Origin: Inia geoffrensis
Lineage: Eukaryota > Chordata > Mammalia > Artiodactyla > Iniidae
DNA: 64,000 nucleotides
Reading direction: 5' to 3'
Assembly (NCBI GenBank): GCA_036417435.1
Contig: CM070901.1
Coordinates: 62,492,501-62,556,500, forward strand
The position numbers and the translations under genes are program-made. Shown here piece after piece: positions 1-11,808 of the stretch; the stretch's first letter is position 1, and every line of letters starts with the position of its first letter. A model generated the notes under the pieces. The model was given only the letters and a program-made list of their open reading frames with translations. It was not told the origin of the DNA and ran no database searches.

Positions 1-76
1 TTAAGAGTGGCAGCCCCTCAGAGATAACGACAGACCAAGACCTGGCTCCTTGACTCATAGGTCCAATAATGAAAAC

Positions 77-306
77 CACTAACATGTTTTGAGTGCCCAC
101 CACATGCCAAGAACTGTGCTGAGTACATTTGAGCGTCATTCTACTTCATCGTCATGGCAACCCTGTAAGTGTATACTATGGTTGTGTCTGTTTCACAGAG
201 GAAATTGAGGCTCAAGTGTGGACTTGCCCAGGTTCAGAAAGCTCATAAGCCATGGAACCATGGATAAAACCCAGACCACTCCAATTTTGAGCCCAAACTC
301 TTAACC
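77..306 (-). repeat. MIR SINE, antisense
   Basis: The + strand reads like the reverse complement of MIR: a 'gagtgcccaccacatgcc' start, a 'gaggaaattgaggctca' core, and an end near 'cccaaactcttaacc'. It is an ancient tRNA-derived SINE fragment, strongly diverged and without function of its own. The short open frame over its right end is not coding. Confidence 0.75.
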
Positions 307-594
307 AGTTAGCTCCAATGTCTTCATAATTTGTTCTTTCAGTTCATCCATTATGATTCCCTCATATAAATTAACTAAACCTATAAGGGACAAATATATA
401 AACCAAATGCCAGTGTAATTATTTATCACAGTCATGTCCACGTCCAGAACACCACCCTTCCCTGTATCAAGTTTTTTGGGAAGCTGACGCACGGAGAATC
501 AGCAACTAGGAGTTGGATAGTTCAGAATGTATTTCAGGAAAAATGATGAGCAGTGTCAGGAGGCCGGAGAGCTGAGAGCCTAAGAGAGCCCTAG

Positions 595-719
595 AGGCAG
601 ATGGGCCTGCCCTCAAAACCTAGGTCTCCCACTTACCAGCTAAGTGACTGGCTTAGAAATCTAGGGACTGGTGTTCTCATCATAAAATGTAGATGATAAT
701 GGTCCTATGTCACAGGGAT
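595..719 (+). repeat. MIR SINE, left part (split by CHR SINE)
   Basis: MIR-like sequence in sense orientation ('cccacttaccagctaagtgac', then the 'tcatcataaaatg' region). It is interrupted by the CHR SINE next to it and resumes at about 937 ('gacatgtaacaggtgttcagc'), ending near 1022. This places the CHR insertion after the MIR. Confidence 0.65.
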
Positions 720-926
720 TTTTTTTTTTTTTTTGCGGTACGCAGGCCTCTCACTGTTGTGGCCTCTCCCGTTGCAGAGCACAGGCTCCGGACGTGCAAG
801 CTCAGCGGTCATGGCTCACGGGCCCAGCCGCTCCGCGGCATGTGGGATCTTCTTGGATCAGGGCACGAACCCATGTGCCCTGCATCAGCAGGCGGACCCT
901 CAACCACTGTGCCACCAGGGAAGCCC
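720..926 (-). mobile_element. CHR-family SINE, short form
   Basis: The element lies on the minus strand: poly(T) 719-734 is its A-tail and its tRNA-like head ends at 926. The head carries Pol III box A-like (TGGCACAGTGGT) and box B-like (GGTTCGTGCCC) motifs on the minus strand. The 10 bp direct repeats TCACAGGGAT at 710-719 and 927-936 are its target-site duplication. It is inserted in a MIR. Open frames across it in several phases are SINE shadows. Confidence 0.93.
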
Positions 927-936
927 TCACAGGGAT

Positions 937-1025
937 ATTTTAAAGGTTAAATGTAAAAATCTATTGAAGCAATTTAGCACCTATAAGGCCTGACATGTAA
1001 CAGGTGTTCAGCAAATGCGATAATA
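937..1025 (+). repeat. MIR SINE, right part
   Basis: Continuation of the MIR begun at 595 after the CHR SINE insertion; 'cctgacatgtaacaggtgtt' matches the MIR 3' region. Confidence 0.55.
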
Positions 1026-2127
1026 TGGCTAATACATTTTATGTATAAATATAAAATATAATGTAATATAGTTTTATTATCTGTCACCACTCCCCTTACA
1101 GTGTTCCCCTGAGTGACCATGTCATCTGTGTCTGTCAGGTACAGGTCCTCTATCTCATGGATAGAACTGGCTGGATAAACCCTTTCTGCCCAACTCTCTT
1201 TTCCATACAGACCACACCCCTCACTGAGACAGGTTACAATGCTATTGATTTGGTTCTACCTCTCTGCGGAAACTTGCCCATCTTGTGAACACACCCCAGT
1301 CACCTTGATTGTATTTAGGTGTTTGCCAAAACTCCATTAGCAAACCGTCTCTTAGGGAACTCCCTTCTGCCAAAGCAAGCTTCCTTTTAATTGATTTTAG
1401 CTAATTATCACTTTCAAAGTGTGTTCTCTGCTAGCATTGTTAGCTTTGGGGTGTTTAAATCAGACTGGAACGGTGACTTAAAATTGACAAATTCAAGGGT
1501 AGGTTTTTTTTTTTTTTTCCCATCTCTATTCCTTCTACCCTTCAAGGAGTCCATAGATAGGAAATCAGCTGACTGTGTTTTCTCACCTGACATAAATCTT
1601 ACTCTCCTGGATGACTAGGAGATTGCTTTACTCGGAACGAAACACTGGACTGGATGATTTATAGACAGAAAATGCTTCCAAGCCCTTCTCTGATTTTTCA
1701 TCACAGATTTCCCAGGTCAACATCATTCTGGTCTTTGTCCTCTCTGTAGATTCCAACTCACACAGCTAGACAGACCGAAATGGTTCATGATTCCAGTTCT
1801 GTGTGAAAGTGTGTGCAAGTGCCTAAAAATAAGCTTTAAGTGCTCTAAAAAGGCAGTGTATTATTCTGGAAAGAGTCACCATTACTCAGCAATTTGACAG
1901 CAATGCTGATGAGCTAGCTGCATAGGGTGTAACAAAGGGCTCATTCGCTGAATATTGACAAAATTCTTAGACCTCCTAGCACCCAACGGGATCACCAGCG
2001 AAAAGCTCTGGGTGTGTGGGGGGCAGTGGTTAGGAGCAGCAAGGGATAATTGGGTGTAGCCTGGCTGTGGGATCTTGAATCCATAGAATGCAAAGTTAGA
2101 GGGGCCTTTGGGGAACATCTGGGCCAA
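1026..2127. other. No recognised feature
   Basis: AT-rich unique-looking sequence. Short open frames exist on both strands, but none has a start context, composition or motif that suggests a gene. I see no repeat family here apart from a 14-base T run at 1505-1518. Confidence 0.5.
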
Positions 2128-2312
2128 AGGGTCTCAACATAAGGCAGAGGTCTGCTTACACTGAAATCATCAGAGAACAGGTTAAAACGACAAGTTCCTG
2201 CGTCCCTCCCTCAGAGGATTTGAAACAGCAAATCCTAATAGGTCTCTGGAAACTGTATTTTTAACATGCACCCAGGCTATTCTAATGTGCAACCCTGTTT
2301 GGAAAATACGTG
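2128..2312. repeat. MER5-like DNA transposon remnant
   Basis: The sequence from 'gggtctcaacataagg' to 'tctaatgtgcaaccctg' has the layout of a non-autonomous hAT/Charlie MER5 element. Its ends are imperfect inverted repeats of each other (tctcaac...gcagag against attctaatgtgcaaccctg). It is old and diverged, so the subfamily is not assigned. Confidence 0.6.
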
Positions 2313-3324
2313 CTGATCTAATCTAAACTCATGATGCAAAGGAGGCTCTCACCTCGGAAGCAATGGGTACTACTTGGACATAGTGAGCCAGGGATTAAGG
2401 AGCAGTTGTCACACCAAAATATTACCCATAACCAAGGCATTTGCATAAATATTCCCCACACCACCAGAAGAGAATGCTCATGTGATGGACAAATGGGGAA
2501 ACAATGACTCAGAGAAGCCAGCCACCCTGAATCCAAGCTCCTGCCACACTTCAAAGCTCACAAGCATGAGAGACAGAGGAGAGAAATCAACTCTGTTAAT
2601 TTGCAGGGGCAGAAATTTCTCCTGCCAATTTCTCTAACTGTCTTCCCATACTGAACTACAGACTGTTTCTGTGCTCTTCAAACACCTCTAGTTCTTGCTT
2701 GATACAAATGAAGGAAAGCCTTTTTTGTTGCCATGGCACCACCACAATAAGCTGTTTTCAAGTGTTAGATATTCTGAAATGAAAGGCTCTGTTTTGAGAA
2801 ATAAGAATGTTGAAGGGGTCAGTGAAAATTGCCAACATTCATGTACCAACAGGTTGTCACAAGTCAGTAGGGTCACTCTACCAGGAATTTATTCCTGAGG
2901 CCAGAGAACGTATGTTTTGACAATCGACCCCAAGCCTGAGTCCCAAGTGGATGTGATGACATCTCTCTCTTCTGGCCATGCAGCTAGCTAAGAGACCTCA
3001 GCCAGTCAAAGACCACTTATAATTTCCTACTCATGTTAACATCGAATGAAGGTTGATATGCTCAGGTCTGAGTCAGGAGCAAGTACAGATCCAGTGGAAA
3101 ATAACAAAACATTGATGTCCTTCCTTTGTTTTCTTTTTGCTTGGCTGCATCTCCCATACCTCAAAAAATGAAGACATATTGTCTTCAAGCCTGCCATTCC
3201 TGGTACAAGATGGACAATTGTACTTTGTAATACATGTGTTCCAGGACTTGAGGCAGGCTAGTTCATTAGTTAAAATTTTGTTTTTAGCCTTGTACTCTAC
3301 TTAAGCATGCAATGTATATGTGTG
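2313..3324. other. No recognised feature
   Basis: Unique-looking sequence. The open frames at 2318-2554 (-) and 2688-2898 (both strands) are short and mutually overlapping, with nothing to support coding. No repeat recognised. Confidence 0.45.
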
Positions 3325-3425
3325 CCTTTCTGTACTGTAAACTCCTCAGGATCATGGTTTATTACTCTCTACGTCTGCCACAGTGTCTGGTGCATATCAA
3401 GTACTCATCAATGTTTGTTAGGTGT
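3325..3425 (+). repeat. L2 3' end fragment
   Basis: 'gtaaactcctcaggatcatgg' followed by 'cacagtgtctggtgcatatcaagtactcatcaatgtttgtt' structure is the classic LINE2 3' end in sense orientation. (The second motif spans 3380-3420.). Confidence 0.7.
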
Positions 3426-3456
3426 TCAAAAGTTAAACTTTTTTAAAAAAAGAAGC

Positions 3457-3510
3457 ATGTGTGTGTGTGTGTGTGTGTGTGTGCCTCCTTGTGTGTGTTT
3501 TGTGTGATAT
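3457..3510. repeat. (GT)n microsatellite
   Basis: An uninterrupted GT run to about 3483, then GT-rich imperfect sequence. Probably polymorphic. The Cys/Val-rich open frame across it is a simple-repeat artefact. Confidence 0.9.
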
Positions 3511-3584
3511 GGGCTGGATTAGTGAGATGATAGTGAGAATAGAAAGGAAGAGAAATCTTCAAGTTGTTTTAGAGGCATCTCCAA

Positions 3585-3770
3585 AAGTAGCTGTTAGCAA
3601 ACTTTGGTTGATATCATAAGCCCCAAAGAGTTCATTTAAATAACAGATTTCAAGTCCCCACACCTGGAGTTTCTGATTCAGCTGGGCTGTAAAAAGACCC
3701 AGGCATCTTTTAAATTCAGATCCCCAGAGCATTCTGATGCATGCTGAAGAATCTAGCAGTAGATTAAAAT
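3585..3770. repeat. MER5-like DNA transposon remnant
   Basis: The motifs 'ctggagtttctgattcagc' and 'cattctgatgcatgctgaa' with diffuse inverted ends fit a MER5-type hAT remnant. Confidence 0.6.
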
Positions 3771-4047
3771 GAAAGGGTGAAGGATGCCTAAACATTAGCG
3801 GCTCTACCTTTAAGTAATTAATAGAATGTGTTAGGAGTTAAAAGCTGTGCATGTTAAACAATTAGGAATGAAAATAAACACAATAGAAAAGAGTACACAG
3901 TAATAAGTAAAACAATCTGATCCAATGCCAAATGCATGAGTCAAATAGTAAATGCCTTCGTGGTTCTCAGACATCATCAGGGATGACTTCATGGAGGAGT
4001 GAGACTTCAAATGAAAATGGGTCTTTAAGAGCTGGTAGAACTTTCTT

Positions 4048-4402
4048 TTTTTAAAAATTTTATTTTAATTTATTTATTTTTGGCTGCGTTGGGTCTTCGT
4101 TGATGCACACGGGTTTTCTCTATTTGAGGCGAGTGGGGGCTACTCTTCACTGCAGTGTGTGGGCTTCTCATTGCGGTGGCTTCTCTTGTTGTGGAGCACA
4201 GGCTCTAGGCACGTGGGCTTCAATAGGTGTGGCATGTGGACTCAGGAGTTGTGGCTCAGAGACTCTAGAGCGCAGGCTCAGTAGTTGTGGCACACGGGCT
4301 TAGTTGCTCCGTGGCACGTGGGATCTTCCTGGACCAGGGCTCGAACCCATGTCCCCTGCATTGGGAGGTAGATTCTTAACCACTGCACCACCAGGGAAGC
4401 CC
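4048..4402 (-). mobile_element. CHR-family SINE, long form
   Basis: Long (~355 bp) CHR SINE on the minus strand. The + strand starts with an A/T-rich tail region (4048-4080), runs through the repeated 'gtagttgtggc' body and ends at the tRNA-like head ('ccaccagggaagccc'). A 21 bp target-site duplication with one mismatch flanks it at 4027-4047 and 4403-4423, a textbook L1-mediated insertion. Confidence 0.95.
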
Positions 4403-4678
4403 AAGAGCTAGTAGAACTTTCTTGGTGTAGGGGACATTTCGGAACAATATGTTGCTTATCTCTACCGTGTTTTGAAATGTCAGAGGGTTTATAAGCAATA
4501 TTGTAGCCTGGTAAGGACTAGACTAGAGATAACAATCTTACATTTCTGCCACAACATGGGAGTTAGAGGTTCTGCTGTAAGGCTATGGATTTAGGCATCT
4601 GCTTCCTGATTTTCTGAACACTCACCATTCTCACAGTTTGCTCCCAGGCTGCTATATTTCACATCAACCAAAATTTTA

Positions 4679-5128
4679 TGTAGATAGTGATATAGATGTG
4701 GATGTAGATACACACATAGATGTAGACGATATAGATATAGATTTAGATGATATAGATGTAGAATAGACGCAGATGATATACATACAGAACAGATGTAGAT
4801 GGTATAGATATAGAATAGATGGTGGTGGTATAGTCATAGAAAAGATGTAGATGTGTGGATATAGAATAAATGTAGTTGATATATAGAATAGATGTAAATG
4901 GTATAGATATAGAATAGATGTAGATGGTATAGTTATAGAATAGATGTAGATGGTATAGATATAGAATAGATGGTGGTAGTATAATTATAGAAAAGATGTA
5001 GATGTATGGATATAGAATAAATGTAGTTGATATATAGAATAGATGTAAATGGTATAGATATAGAATAGATGTAGATGGTATAGATATAGAATAAATGTAG
5101 TTGATATAGATACAGGATAGATGTAGAT
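4679..5128. repeat. AT-rich minisatellite with higher-order structure
   Basis: About 450 bp of short units such as 'agatgtagatggtatagat', with variants 'gatggtggtggtatag' and 'aaatgtagttgatatat'. The variant blocks recur in the same order about 151 bp apart (compare 4821 onward with 4972 onward), so units are grouped into a larger repeat. The Tyr/Ser/Ile-rich reverse open frame across it is not a gene. Confidence 0.92.
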
Positions 5129-6114
5129 ATTAAGCAAAGAGAAGCAGCCTTCATGTACTCGCCTTAGTTTCCTGACTCTGTCTTTTTAAGCGAATTCTTT
5201 TGAAATTAATGTCAGATGAAGGGAAGCAGGAGCATGAGAAGAATAGAGAAGACTTAGATGTCTTTATAAATAAAGCATGCGATATCAAGGGGTTAAACAG
5301 CCATTTGTACTTAGGAAAATCGAAGGGAACAAGGTAAGAATCTGCTGTGTCAGTAAAGAAAGAAGATGAGGATAAGGAAAAAACCACAAAAGCGATTAAG
5401 AGAATAATAAAGGCTTTTTGTATACCTGCCCTGGCATGGAAGGCAAGAACGGTGCCGATGTGAGCCCACTGACAAAGGGGAGGCATATTAAATAAACGAT
5501 TAGTACAAAATGACCCACACGCTGAGCTTCACTCACAGAGAAAAAGACAGAGAAGCAACAGTGGACAATTAAGAACTACTGTGATAAGATCAGAAAGCGG
5601 TGGGGGCAGAGGCCAGAATGGGGGAGGGCTTGGCGAGCTGGGATGCAGGCAAATTAGCAGGGTGCTGATTTCCAGAGAGCCCAGGGAATTTGTAATGAAC
5701 CTGGACTGCCACAGCTGACTCATCAGCAGACACAGTAGGGTGGGGTCCTGGGGGCTGCAGAGAGCAAAAGTGCAACTCCAAATTTCTCAAGAGGCCTGAG
5801 AAACAAGTGACCAGTGCCAAGAAATAGTAGCATCAAGCTGTATCTCTGTGAGTGCATAGTCCACGGAGAATATATGTAAATACATTCTATCTGCAAGTTA
5901 ATGCTACCTAAAGCAAGGCTGATCTGTTTAAACAACTGCATAAAGAAATAAGTAGATAGGATAAAGTATACCAGTCATAAAGTTGGTATGTTTATATAAT
6001 TGGACTAGAGTGATAACAAATTACAACAAGTCCTTCATCAGAATTCAGAGGGCTAGATTCCATTTGCTGTTATTATTTCCAGTGTTACTGAAAACAATTA
6101 CCTCTAATTTATGA
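5129..6114. other. No recognised feature
   Basis: Unique-looking sequence. A 111-codon reverse open frame (5151-5486) overlaps nothing recognisable; its composition (Ser/Phe/Leu rich) looks random. Overlapping reverse frames at 5529-5941 are likewise unsupported. Confidence 0.45.
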
Positions 6115-6300
6115 TTGACCATGTACCAGGCGCTATTACTAAAGCATTCTACATATAATAAACTCCTTAAACCCTCAGAACATTCTTATGGTGTAAGTTT
6201 ATTTTCATTTTACGAGTAAGAAAACTGGAGCTCAAAGAGATTAAATGAATTTCATAAATTCACATCATTAGCACATGGCAGAGGAAAGACAACCCAGATC
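6115..6300 (-). repeat. MIR SINE, antisense
   Basis: 'gaccatgtaccaggcgctatt', then 'gagtaagaaaactggagctca', then 'acatggcagaggaaagac' follow MIR order in reverse complement. Confidence 0.75.
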
Positions 6301-6461
6301 TGTGTGCCACCGAGCAAGCCTCAATCCTGTCCCCAGCTCACAGTGGAACCTGGAATGGGTCCCTTTACTTCCTATAGCCTTGATTTTTTTTCACATTTGT
6401 GCCACGTAATGGGGATGGGGTGTCACTAGAAGTTCTTCAGTAGTATGTGGATGGCATCTGT

Positions 6462-6630
6462 GGTAGAAAGAACAAAGGTTTAGAATTTGGATAGAACTGA
6501 GTTTAGATCCCTCCAGCACCAGGATGCTGGATAACCCATCTGTGCCTCAGCTTCCACATATATAAAGAGGAAAAATCACACCTAACTCATAGGGCTGTTG
6601 TAGAATTCAATGGTGCCCAGTAACTTTAAT
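6462..6630 (+). repeat. MIR SINE, sense
   Basis: 'ggtagaaagaacaaaggttt', 'tgtgcctcagcttccacata' and 'tcatagggctgttgtagaat' match MIR in sense order. Confidence 0.7.
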
Positions 6631-7437
6631 ATTCTATAATTTTAGTCTAAAATAAATCGACCTGACTGTAATTACATGAAAACCAAAAGGTAATTTATGA
6701 AAGAAAAATCTTTTAAAATTAATGTAATAAGTTAAATTTATTGAAAAATCATTAGTTTCTGAATGTGTTATATAGAGTGTGAGATGCTGTAATAACAAAT
6801 TACTTTAAAGAGGGCATTCAGCCTTTGATATTCCACAATTTAGAAAGAAAAGTTATAAAGGCTTTATTCCCTTAAGTCACTCAAAATTGAATTCTGAATC
6901 TAATAGCAGATTCCAGAACCTCTGAGGATAATGAGGAAATTATCTTCCAAAGAATCTGTTTTCATTGAAGTAAAACATTGCATTACCCAATCACTTCCAA
7001 TCAAGGGAGTGTATTCATGTAATAGAAATATTTGGGGAAATTTATGCTATTTTTCCCTAGGACAATGAACTTAACATTTTTTTTTTTTTTTTTAGTGCAG
7101 CCAGCATTTATCTTTGTAACTTCTTTCCCATACCAACTTAAAATCCTTTATTAGCCATCATTTACTTCAAGAGAGCAGGTGAAATCACAAATTGAATTTA
7201 AGTAGTTTCTTGACGTCCTTTATAATACTTGATTTGGTCAAAATCAGTCCTCCCCTTAATCAGTATTGCAGAATAGGGAGACAAACAGGAACTGCCAGAT
7301 GGCTGAATTGGAACAAAACTCAGTCTTCATTCCCCCACCAAAAACGTAGAAATGAAGGAAGTGTGATAGCAACCAAGACTAACATCTTCCACTTCCTAAT
7401 GATACAGTGATCTGAGAGAAGAATGATTTCAGATGAT
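6631..7437. other. No recognised feature
   Basis: AT-rich unique-looking DNA. There is a T18 run at 7077-7094, but no SINE or L1 body is attached to it that I can see. Confidence 0.45.
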
Positions 7438-7490
7438 ATTTACTGAGCACTGACTATGTAGATGTTTTCCTAAGATGTGGGATTAGCAGA
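7438..7490 (-). repeat. MIR SINE, antisense, left part
   Basis: 'tttactgagcactgactatg' is an antisense MIR start. The rest of the element resumes at about 7750 after an L1 3' end insertion. Confidence 0.55.
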
Positions 7491-7496
7491 TGCAAA

Positions 7497-7588
7497 CGGG
7501 TATATATAGAATGGCACAGGGAACTATATTCAATATCCTGTGATAAACCATAATGGAAAAGAACATGAAAAAGAATGTATATATATAT

Positions 7589-7655
<67 letters not shown>

Positions 7656-7747
7656 TGAGTCATTTTCCTGTACAGCAGTAATTAACACAACACTGTAATT
7701 CAACTACACCTCAATAAAAAATAAATTTAAAAAATAAAAAAAAAAAG
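7497..7747 (+). mobile_element. L1 3' end fragment, sense
   Basis: Sense 3' UTR of a cetartiodactyl-type L1: 'ggcacagggaactatattca', 'tcctgtacagcagtaattaa', 'acacctcaataaaaaataaa' and an A-rich tail to 7747. It is 5' truncated. An AT dinucleotide repeat has expanded inside it. It interrupts a MIR. Confidence 0.85.
7577..7651. repeat. (AT)n microsatellite inside L1 3' UTR
   Basis: Long AT/TA run grown from the 'tatatatata' stretch of the L1 3' UTR. The Tyr-Ile open frame across it is an artefact. Confidence 0.95.
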
Positions 7748-7749
7748 AA

Positions 7750-7925
7750 TTCATAGTGCTCAAATGCTTCATCACATTTGACGCTTGAAACAACACTGTG
7801 AGGTGAGTGGTCACTGTTTCCCTCATTTTATAGCTGAGGAAATTGAAGCACAGAGAAGTAGATAGCTTCCCAGGAGTTTTTAACCCAGGCAGTACTGCTC
7901 TGGAGCCCAAGCTTTTAACCACTGT
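7750..7925 (-). repeat. MIR SINE, antisense, right part
   Basis: Continuation of the MIR at 7438: 'gctgaggaaattgaagcaca', then 'gcttttaaccactgtgcc'. Confidence 0.7.
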
Positions 7926-8104
7926 GCCATGCCTGAGCCACCTCTGGCGTGGTCAGAGCTAGCTCCTGCCCTGGCTTAGCCAAGAATGCCGTGGGTATTC
8001 ATTCTAAAGCTTCCCTTCAAAAATTTAATTACCATTTATAATATAATATTTTATTAAAGTAAAAATGCTCATATCTGTGTACCCTGTTACTGGTCACAAA
8101 GCAT

Positions 8105-8290
8105 CTGACATATATCCATTCCTTGGACTCTCATGACATAGGTAGGTGCAAACACTGTTAATTTCAGGAGAGAAAATAAGCTCAGAGGTATGAAATGACT
8201 TGCCAGTGTCACCCAGCTGTTTTGGTGACACAGAAAGGATGAAATCTAAGAACTTCTGACTCTCACTCCAGGGCTCCTTGTGCTATAGCA
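8105..8290 (-). repeat. MIR SINE, antisense
   Basis: 'gagaaaataagctcagaggt', 'ttgccagtgtcacccagctg' and 'ctctcactccagggctcctt' are the antisense MIR core and tail. Confidence 0.65.
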
Positions 8291-8385
8291 GCCTTCTCTG
8301 AGGAAAAAAATCAAACCCTGGAATCTTCTGGTAGTTCTGTAACCAGGAACCTGCACCTCACTGCACTTCTGGGACAGCAATATTG

Positions 8386-8605
8386 ATACTCAATGAGCAC
8401 TTATTTTCTACCAGGGACTACGTAAAGCATTTTATTTTATTAATCCTGTGGAAGCCACCTTCTCTATCCTAGGATGTGAGTCGAGTTAACACTTGTATTT
8501 TAAAAGTGAGGAAATTGAAGCTCAGATTAAACAACTTATCCCAGGCTACATGACACCTAAGTGTTCTGGGAACCACGTGACCCAAGCTGGACCTGATACG
8601 TGAAC
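8386..8605 (-). repeat. MIR SINE, antisense
   Basis: 'tcaatgagcacttattttct', 'gaggaaattgaagctcagat' and 'caggctacatgacacctaag' follow antisense MIR order. Confidence 0.7.
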
Positions 8606-8712
8606 ACATATCCATTTGATTGCAAAACCAATCTTCTTCAACACTAAGACATGAAGGTGACCTTTCAGAACCTACAGAGCCATGGTCTGTTTCCAGCATA
8701 GCCCTGACATGC

Positions 8713-9255
8713 TGTATTAGTTATCTATCCATTTATGACAATATCACTACAAACTTAGGAGCTGAAACAACACACATGTATTATCTCACAGTTCCGGTGG
8801 GTCCAAAATCCAGATACTTATTGTTTGGATCCTCTGCAAGCCTGCAGTTAAGGAGTCTCCTAGGGCTGTGGGCTCGTCTCAAAGCTTGATTGGGAAAAGA
8901 GCCCCTTCCAAGTTCACATGGCGGTTGGCAGGATTCAGGTCCTTCAGGCTATAGACTGAGGGCCTCTGTTTCTTGCCAGCTGTAGACCCAAGGTGGCTCT
9001 CAGTTCCTAGATGGTTTTTGGCCAGAAGCCATCCTCAGTTCCTCAACACATGGGCCTCCACCACATGGCCTCTTGCTACATCAAACACAGCAAGGGTCTC
9101 CCAGAATGACAGTTTATGATCTTATGTAAAAATAACATCCTATCTTTTTTGCCATATTCCGTTGGTAGGAAGCAAGTCACAGGTCCTGCCCACACTCAAA
9201 AGGGAATTACTCTTTGAGTACGAGAGGCAAGGATAATTGGAAGCATCCCAGAGTT
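8713..9255 (-). mobile_element. ERVL-MaLR-like LTR, antisense
   Basis: The + strand begins 'tgtattagttatctatcc' and 'attatctcacagttcc', then carries 'gttcacatggcggttggc' and 'gtcctgcccacactcaaa', the familiar reverse complement of an old MLT1/MaLR-type LTR. No internal region is visible, so it is a solo LTR. The subfamily cannot be fixed by eye. Confidence 0.6.
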
Positions 9256-9930
9256 TGGTTAGCCAAACATATAAGTCTGAGAACATTTCTGATTTGATGG
9301 TGCCCCCTTCTCTCCTTAACAAATCTTCAAAGAGCAAACAAGAAAGATGATTTCTGTTTCTTTCATAAAATTCAAAGACATCTGTAACACAAACCACAAT
9401 AAAGAGGAGAGTCCCCATATTCTAGGACAGGTTTCATAGGGGTGCTCAAAGGTGCAAGAGAGGATGCCTGTGGCTTTAGGGTTTAGACAAAGCTAGCAGA
9501 AAAGAGTTCTAAAAACATGGGCACATTATTAGGGGCAAAACCACAGTGTGGTAGTACGATTTTCCATAGTTTCTTTTTGGTACAAATCCTTGAGAAGTTG
9601 AGAAGGTACGGCTAAACGAGGAATCACACAGACAAGCCACGTTTGCGAGAAGCAGTCTATCAGGATGCCAAGGGGAACGAGAGAGGCTCTAAATTGGGAA
9701 TCTTCTGCTGTGCCAACCTGGTTTGGCTCGGGAGAAAGGAACACTAGAGGAAGGCACTCATGCAGACACAGAGAGAAACTTCCTGTTGGCCTGGATGGAG
9801 CCCTGGCCCTCTCGGACACACATCTTCTGCAAATAACTGGTCCAGAAAAGATACAGCTCATTCAAAGATGATTGCTTAAATAAGTGCAATAAATGCATAA
9901 GTAACCATCAGTTACTTATGGTTAACTTAC
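9256..9930. other. No recognised feature
   Basis: Unique-looking sequence with a 110-codon reverse open frame (9529-9861) and an overlapping forward frame. Neither resembles a known protein to me and both look like chance. Confidence 0.4.
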
Positions 9931-11369
9931 GGTTAAGAATAAAAGCAACGGGAAAAGAAAGAGCAGTTGAAAACACGTGCACAAGAAAACTGTTGTACCA
10001 GAGCAGATGGAAAATTTGACCAAACTAATATCACTTTTAAAAAATAATAATAGTTAATCACCTCCATTAAAAACAAGTCTTTAGAGCAAAGATCAAAGAG
10101 TTCAGAGAAACATGTCAAGACAACAGAAGTAGATAAAATATGAGCCAGCAAAAAAGAAAAGTAAAAACTATTACAAAAGCAAAAAACAAATTGAAAGCAC
10201 CACAAATGTGAAGAAACCCTTTTGAAAACATAGCAAGGATGTGAAGAACAGAACAGAGAAACAGCAAACAAAATGGCTGAAAATTTAAAAAAAAATGAAA
10301 TCAAAGTAAATAAATGCTTAAAGAGGATTAGAGGGAAAAAAAGAAATGTAAAAGATACACACAATTAGTGACCCAAAAGAATATAATCCAAATAAAGGGA
10401 CAAAAACATTAGTTAAAAATATAGTTAAATAAAATTTTACAATAATGAAAGAAATTTTGGCTCTATCTATTGAAAAGACAAACTGCCCCATAACCAACAG
10501 CAGAGATAATCTGATAAAATTACAGGACTTCAAAGATAAAGAATCTTTTGGGCAACTAGACAAAAATGTTTGAGTCACCTAAAAAGAAAAAAAAAGCTAA
10601 ATGATAAGCAGACTAAGTGATAAATGGCTAAGCAATGAAAAAAGAAAAAAAAAACAGTTGAGTAATAAATGTTTCCAAAGTCCTTGAGGAAAGATATAAC
10701 CCCAAAATTTTATACTCTGAAAAAATTAGTTCAAATATAAAGACAGCATGAAAATCTCTACTGAACCATGCTAGAACTTAGAATACTTACCATGAGTACT
10801 TCTTGGAGAAAGTATGAGGACAAACTTTAGCCAACTAAGTAATAAATGGAGAAACCACAGCAAAAGGCAACAGTGAGCATTGAATCCTTAAATTTGTCAC
10901 AAACTCAACCAGATGTGGACATTAGAGATACAGAACAAAATGAAATGTTAGGAATTTTTACTACAATGTACATATGAAATAACTAGCAAAGTTTAGGAGG
11001 GTAAGTGAAGACAAATGGTGGAAAAAATGTATTATGATTTATCTTTTATGGCTAGGTAAAAAATATACTATTTAAAGTTGCTACACCAAGCCATAAATAT
11101 ACAAATATATGGGAAAAACAGGAATTTTAACTTAAAAAATTATATAGGAAGTAGAAATTGAGTGGTTTAGAAGAGGGAGGATACGAGGAGAAAGAGGAAG
11201 TATACTAATGTTATTTCCTTATTGAAGATAATCAAGATACTACCTGCAGAAATAGAAGACTGGTGTATTTTATAAAGGTATAGATATAAAAATGACTGCT
11301 AAAACAAAATACATAAAACTCTAAAATATATATTATGCATACTTATGTATTACATAATTTGTATAATTG

Positions 11370-11757
11370 TGATGATTGATTTTATGTGTCAACTTGTTGA
11401 CATGGTGCCCAGATATTTGGTAGAAAAAATTATTCTGGATGTTTCTGTGAAAGTGGTTTTGGATGAAATTAACATTGAAATTGGTGAGCTTTGAGTAAAG
11501 CAGATTACCCTCCATAATATGGGTGGGCCTCATTTAATCAGATAAAGGCCTTAATAGAACAAAGACTTTCCTCCTGTGAGCAAGAAGGAATTCTGCCAGC
11601 AGACTGCCCTGGGACTCAAACTTCATCTCTTTCCTGGGTCTCCAGTCTACTGGTCAACCTTGCATAATTTGGACTTGCCAAACTTCTACATTTGCATTAG
11701 ACATTTCCTTAAAATAAATCCCTTTCTCTATTTCCCTGGAGAACTCTGACTAATACA
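11370..11757. repeat. Ancient LTR-like dispersed repeat
   Basis: Opens 'tgatgattgattttatgtgt' and closes 'ggagaactctgactaataca'. Internal text includes 'gagtaaagcagattaccctc' and 'gggtgggcctcatttaatc'. I recognise this as a common mammalian dispersed repeat of LTR type but cannot name the family with certainty. Confidence 0.55.
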
Positions 11758-11764
11758 ATAGTAT

Positions 11765-11808
11765 GATGTGTGTGTGTGTGTGTGTATGTGTGTGTGTGTG
11801 TTTGTGTG
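11765..11808. repeat. (GT)n microsatellite
   Basis: GT run interrupted by single A and T substitutions, directly after the LTR-like repeat. Confidence 0.9.

Noticed and set aside
4679..5128. CRISPR-like array
   Set aside because: Eukaryotic AT-rich minisatellite without distinct spacers of uniform length; no cas genes.
4933..5154. Tyr/Ser/Ile repeat protein on the minus strand
   Set aside because: It is a translation of the AT-rich minisatellite, whose unit length keeps frames open.
7077..7094. T18 run as the tail of a minus-strand SINE or L1
   Set aside because: No element body follows on its right; 'agtgcagccagcatttatct' is not a repeat head I know. It could be another tail-only footprint, but no flanking duplication is visible.
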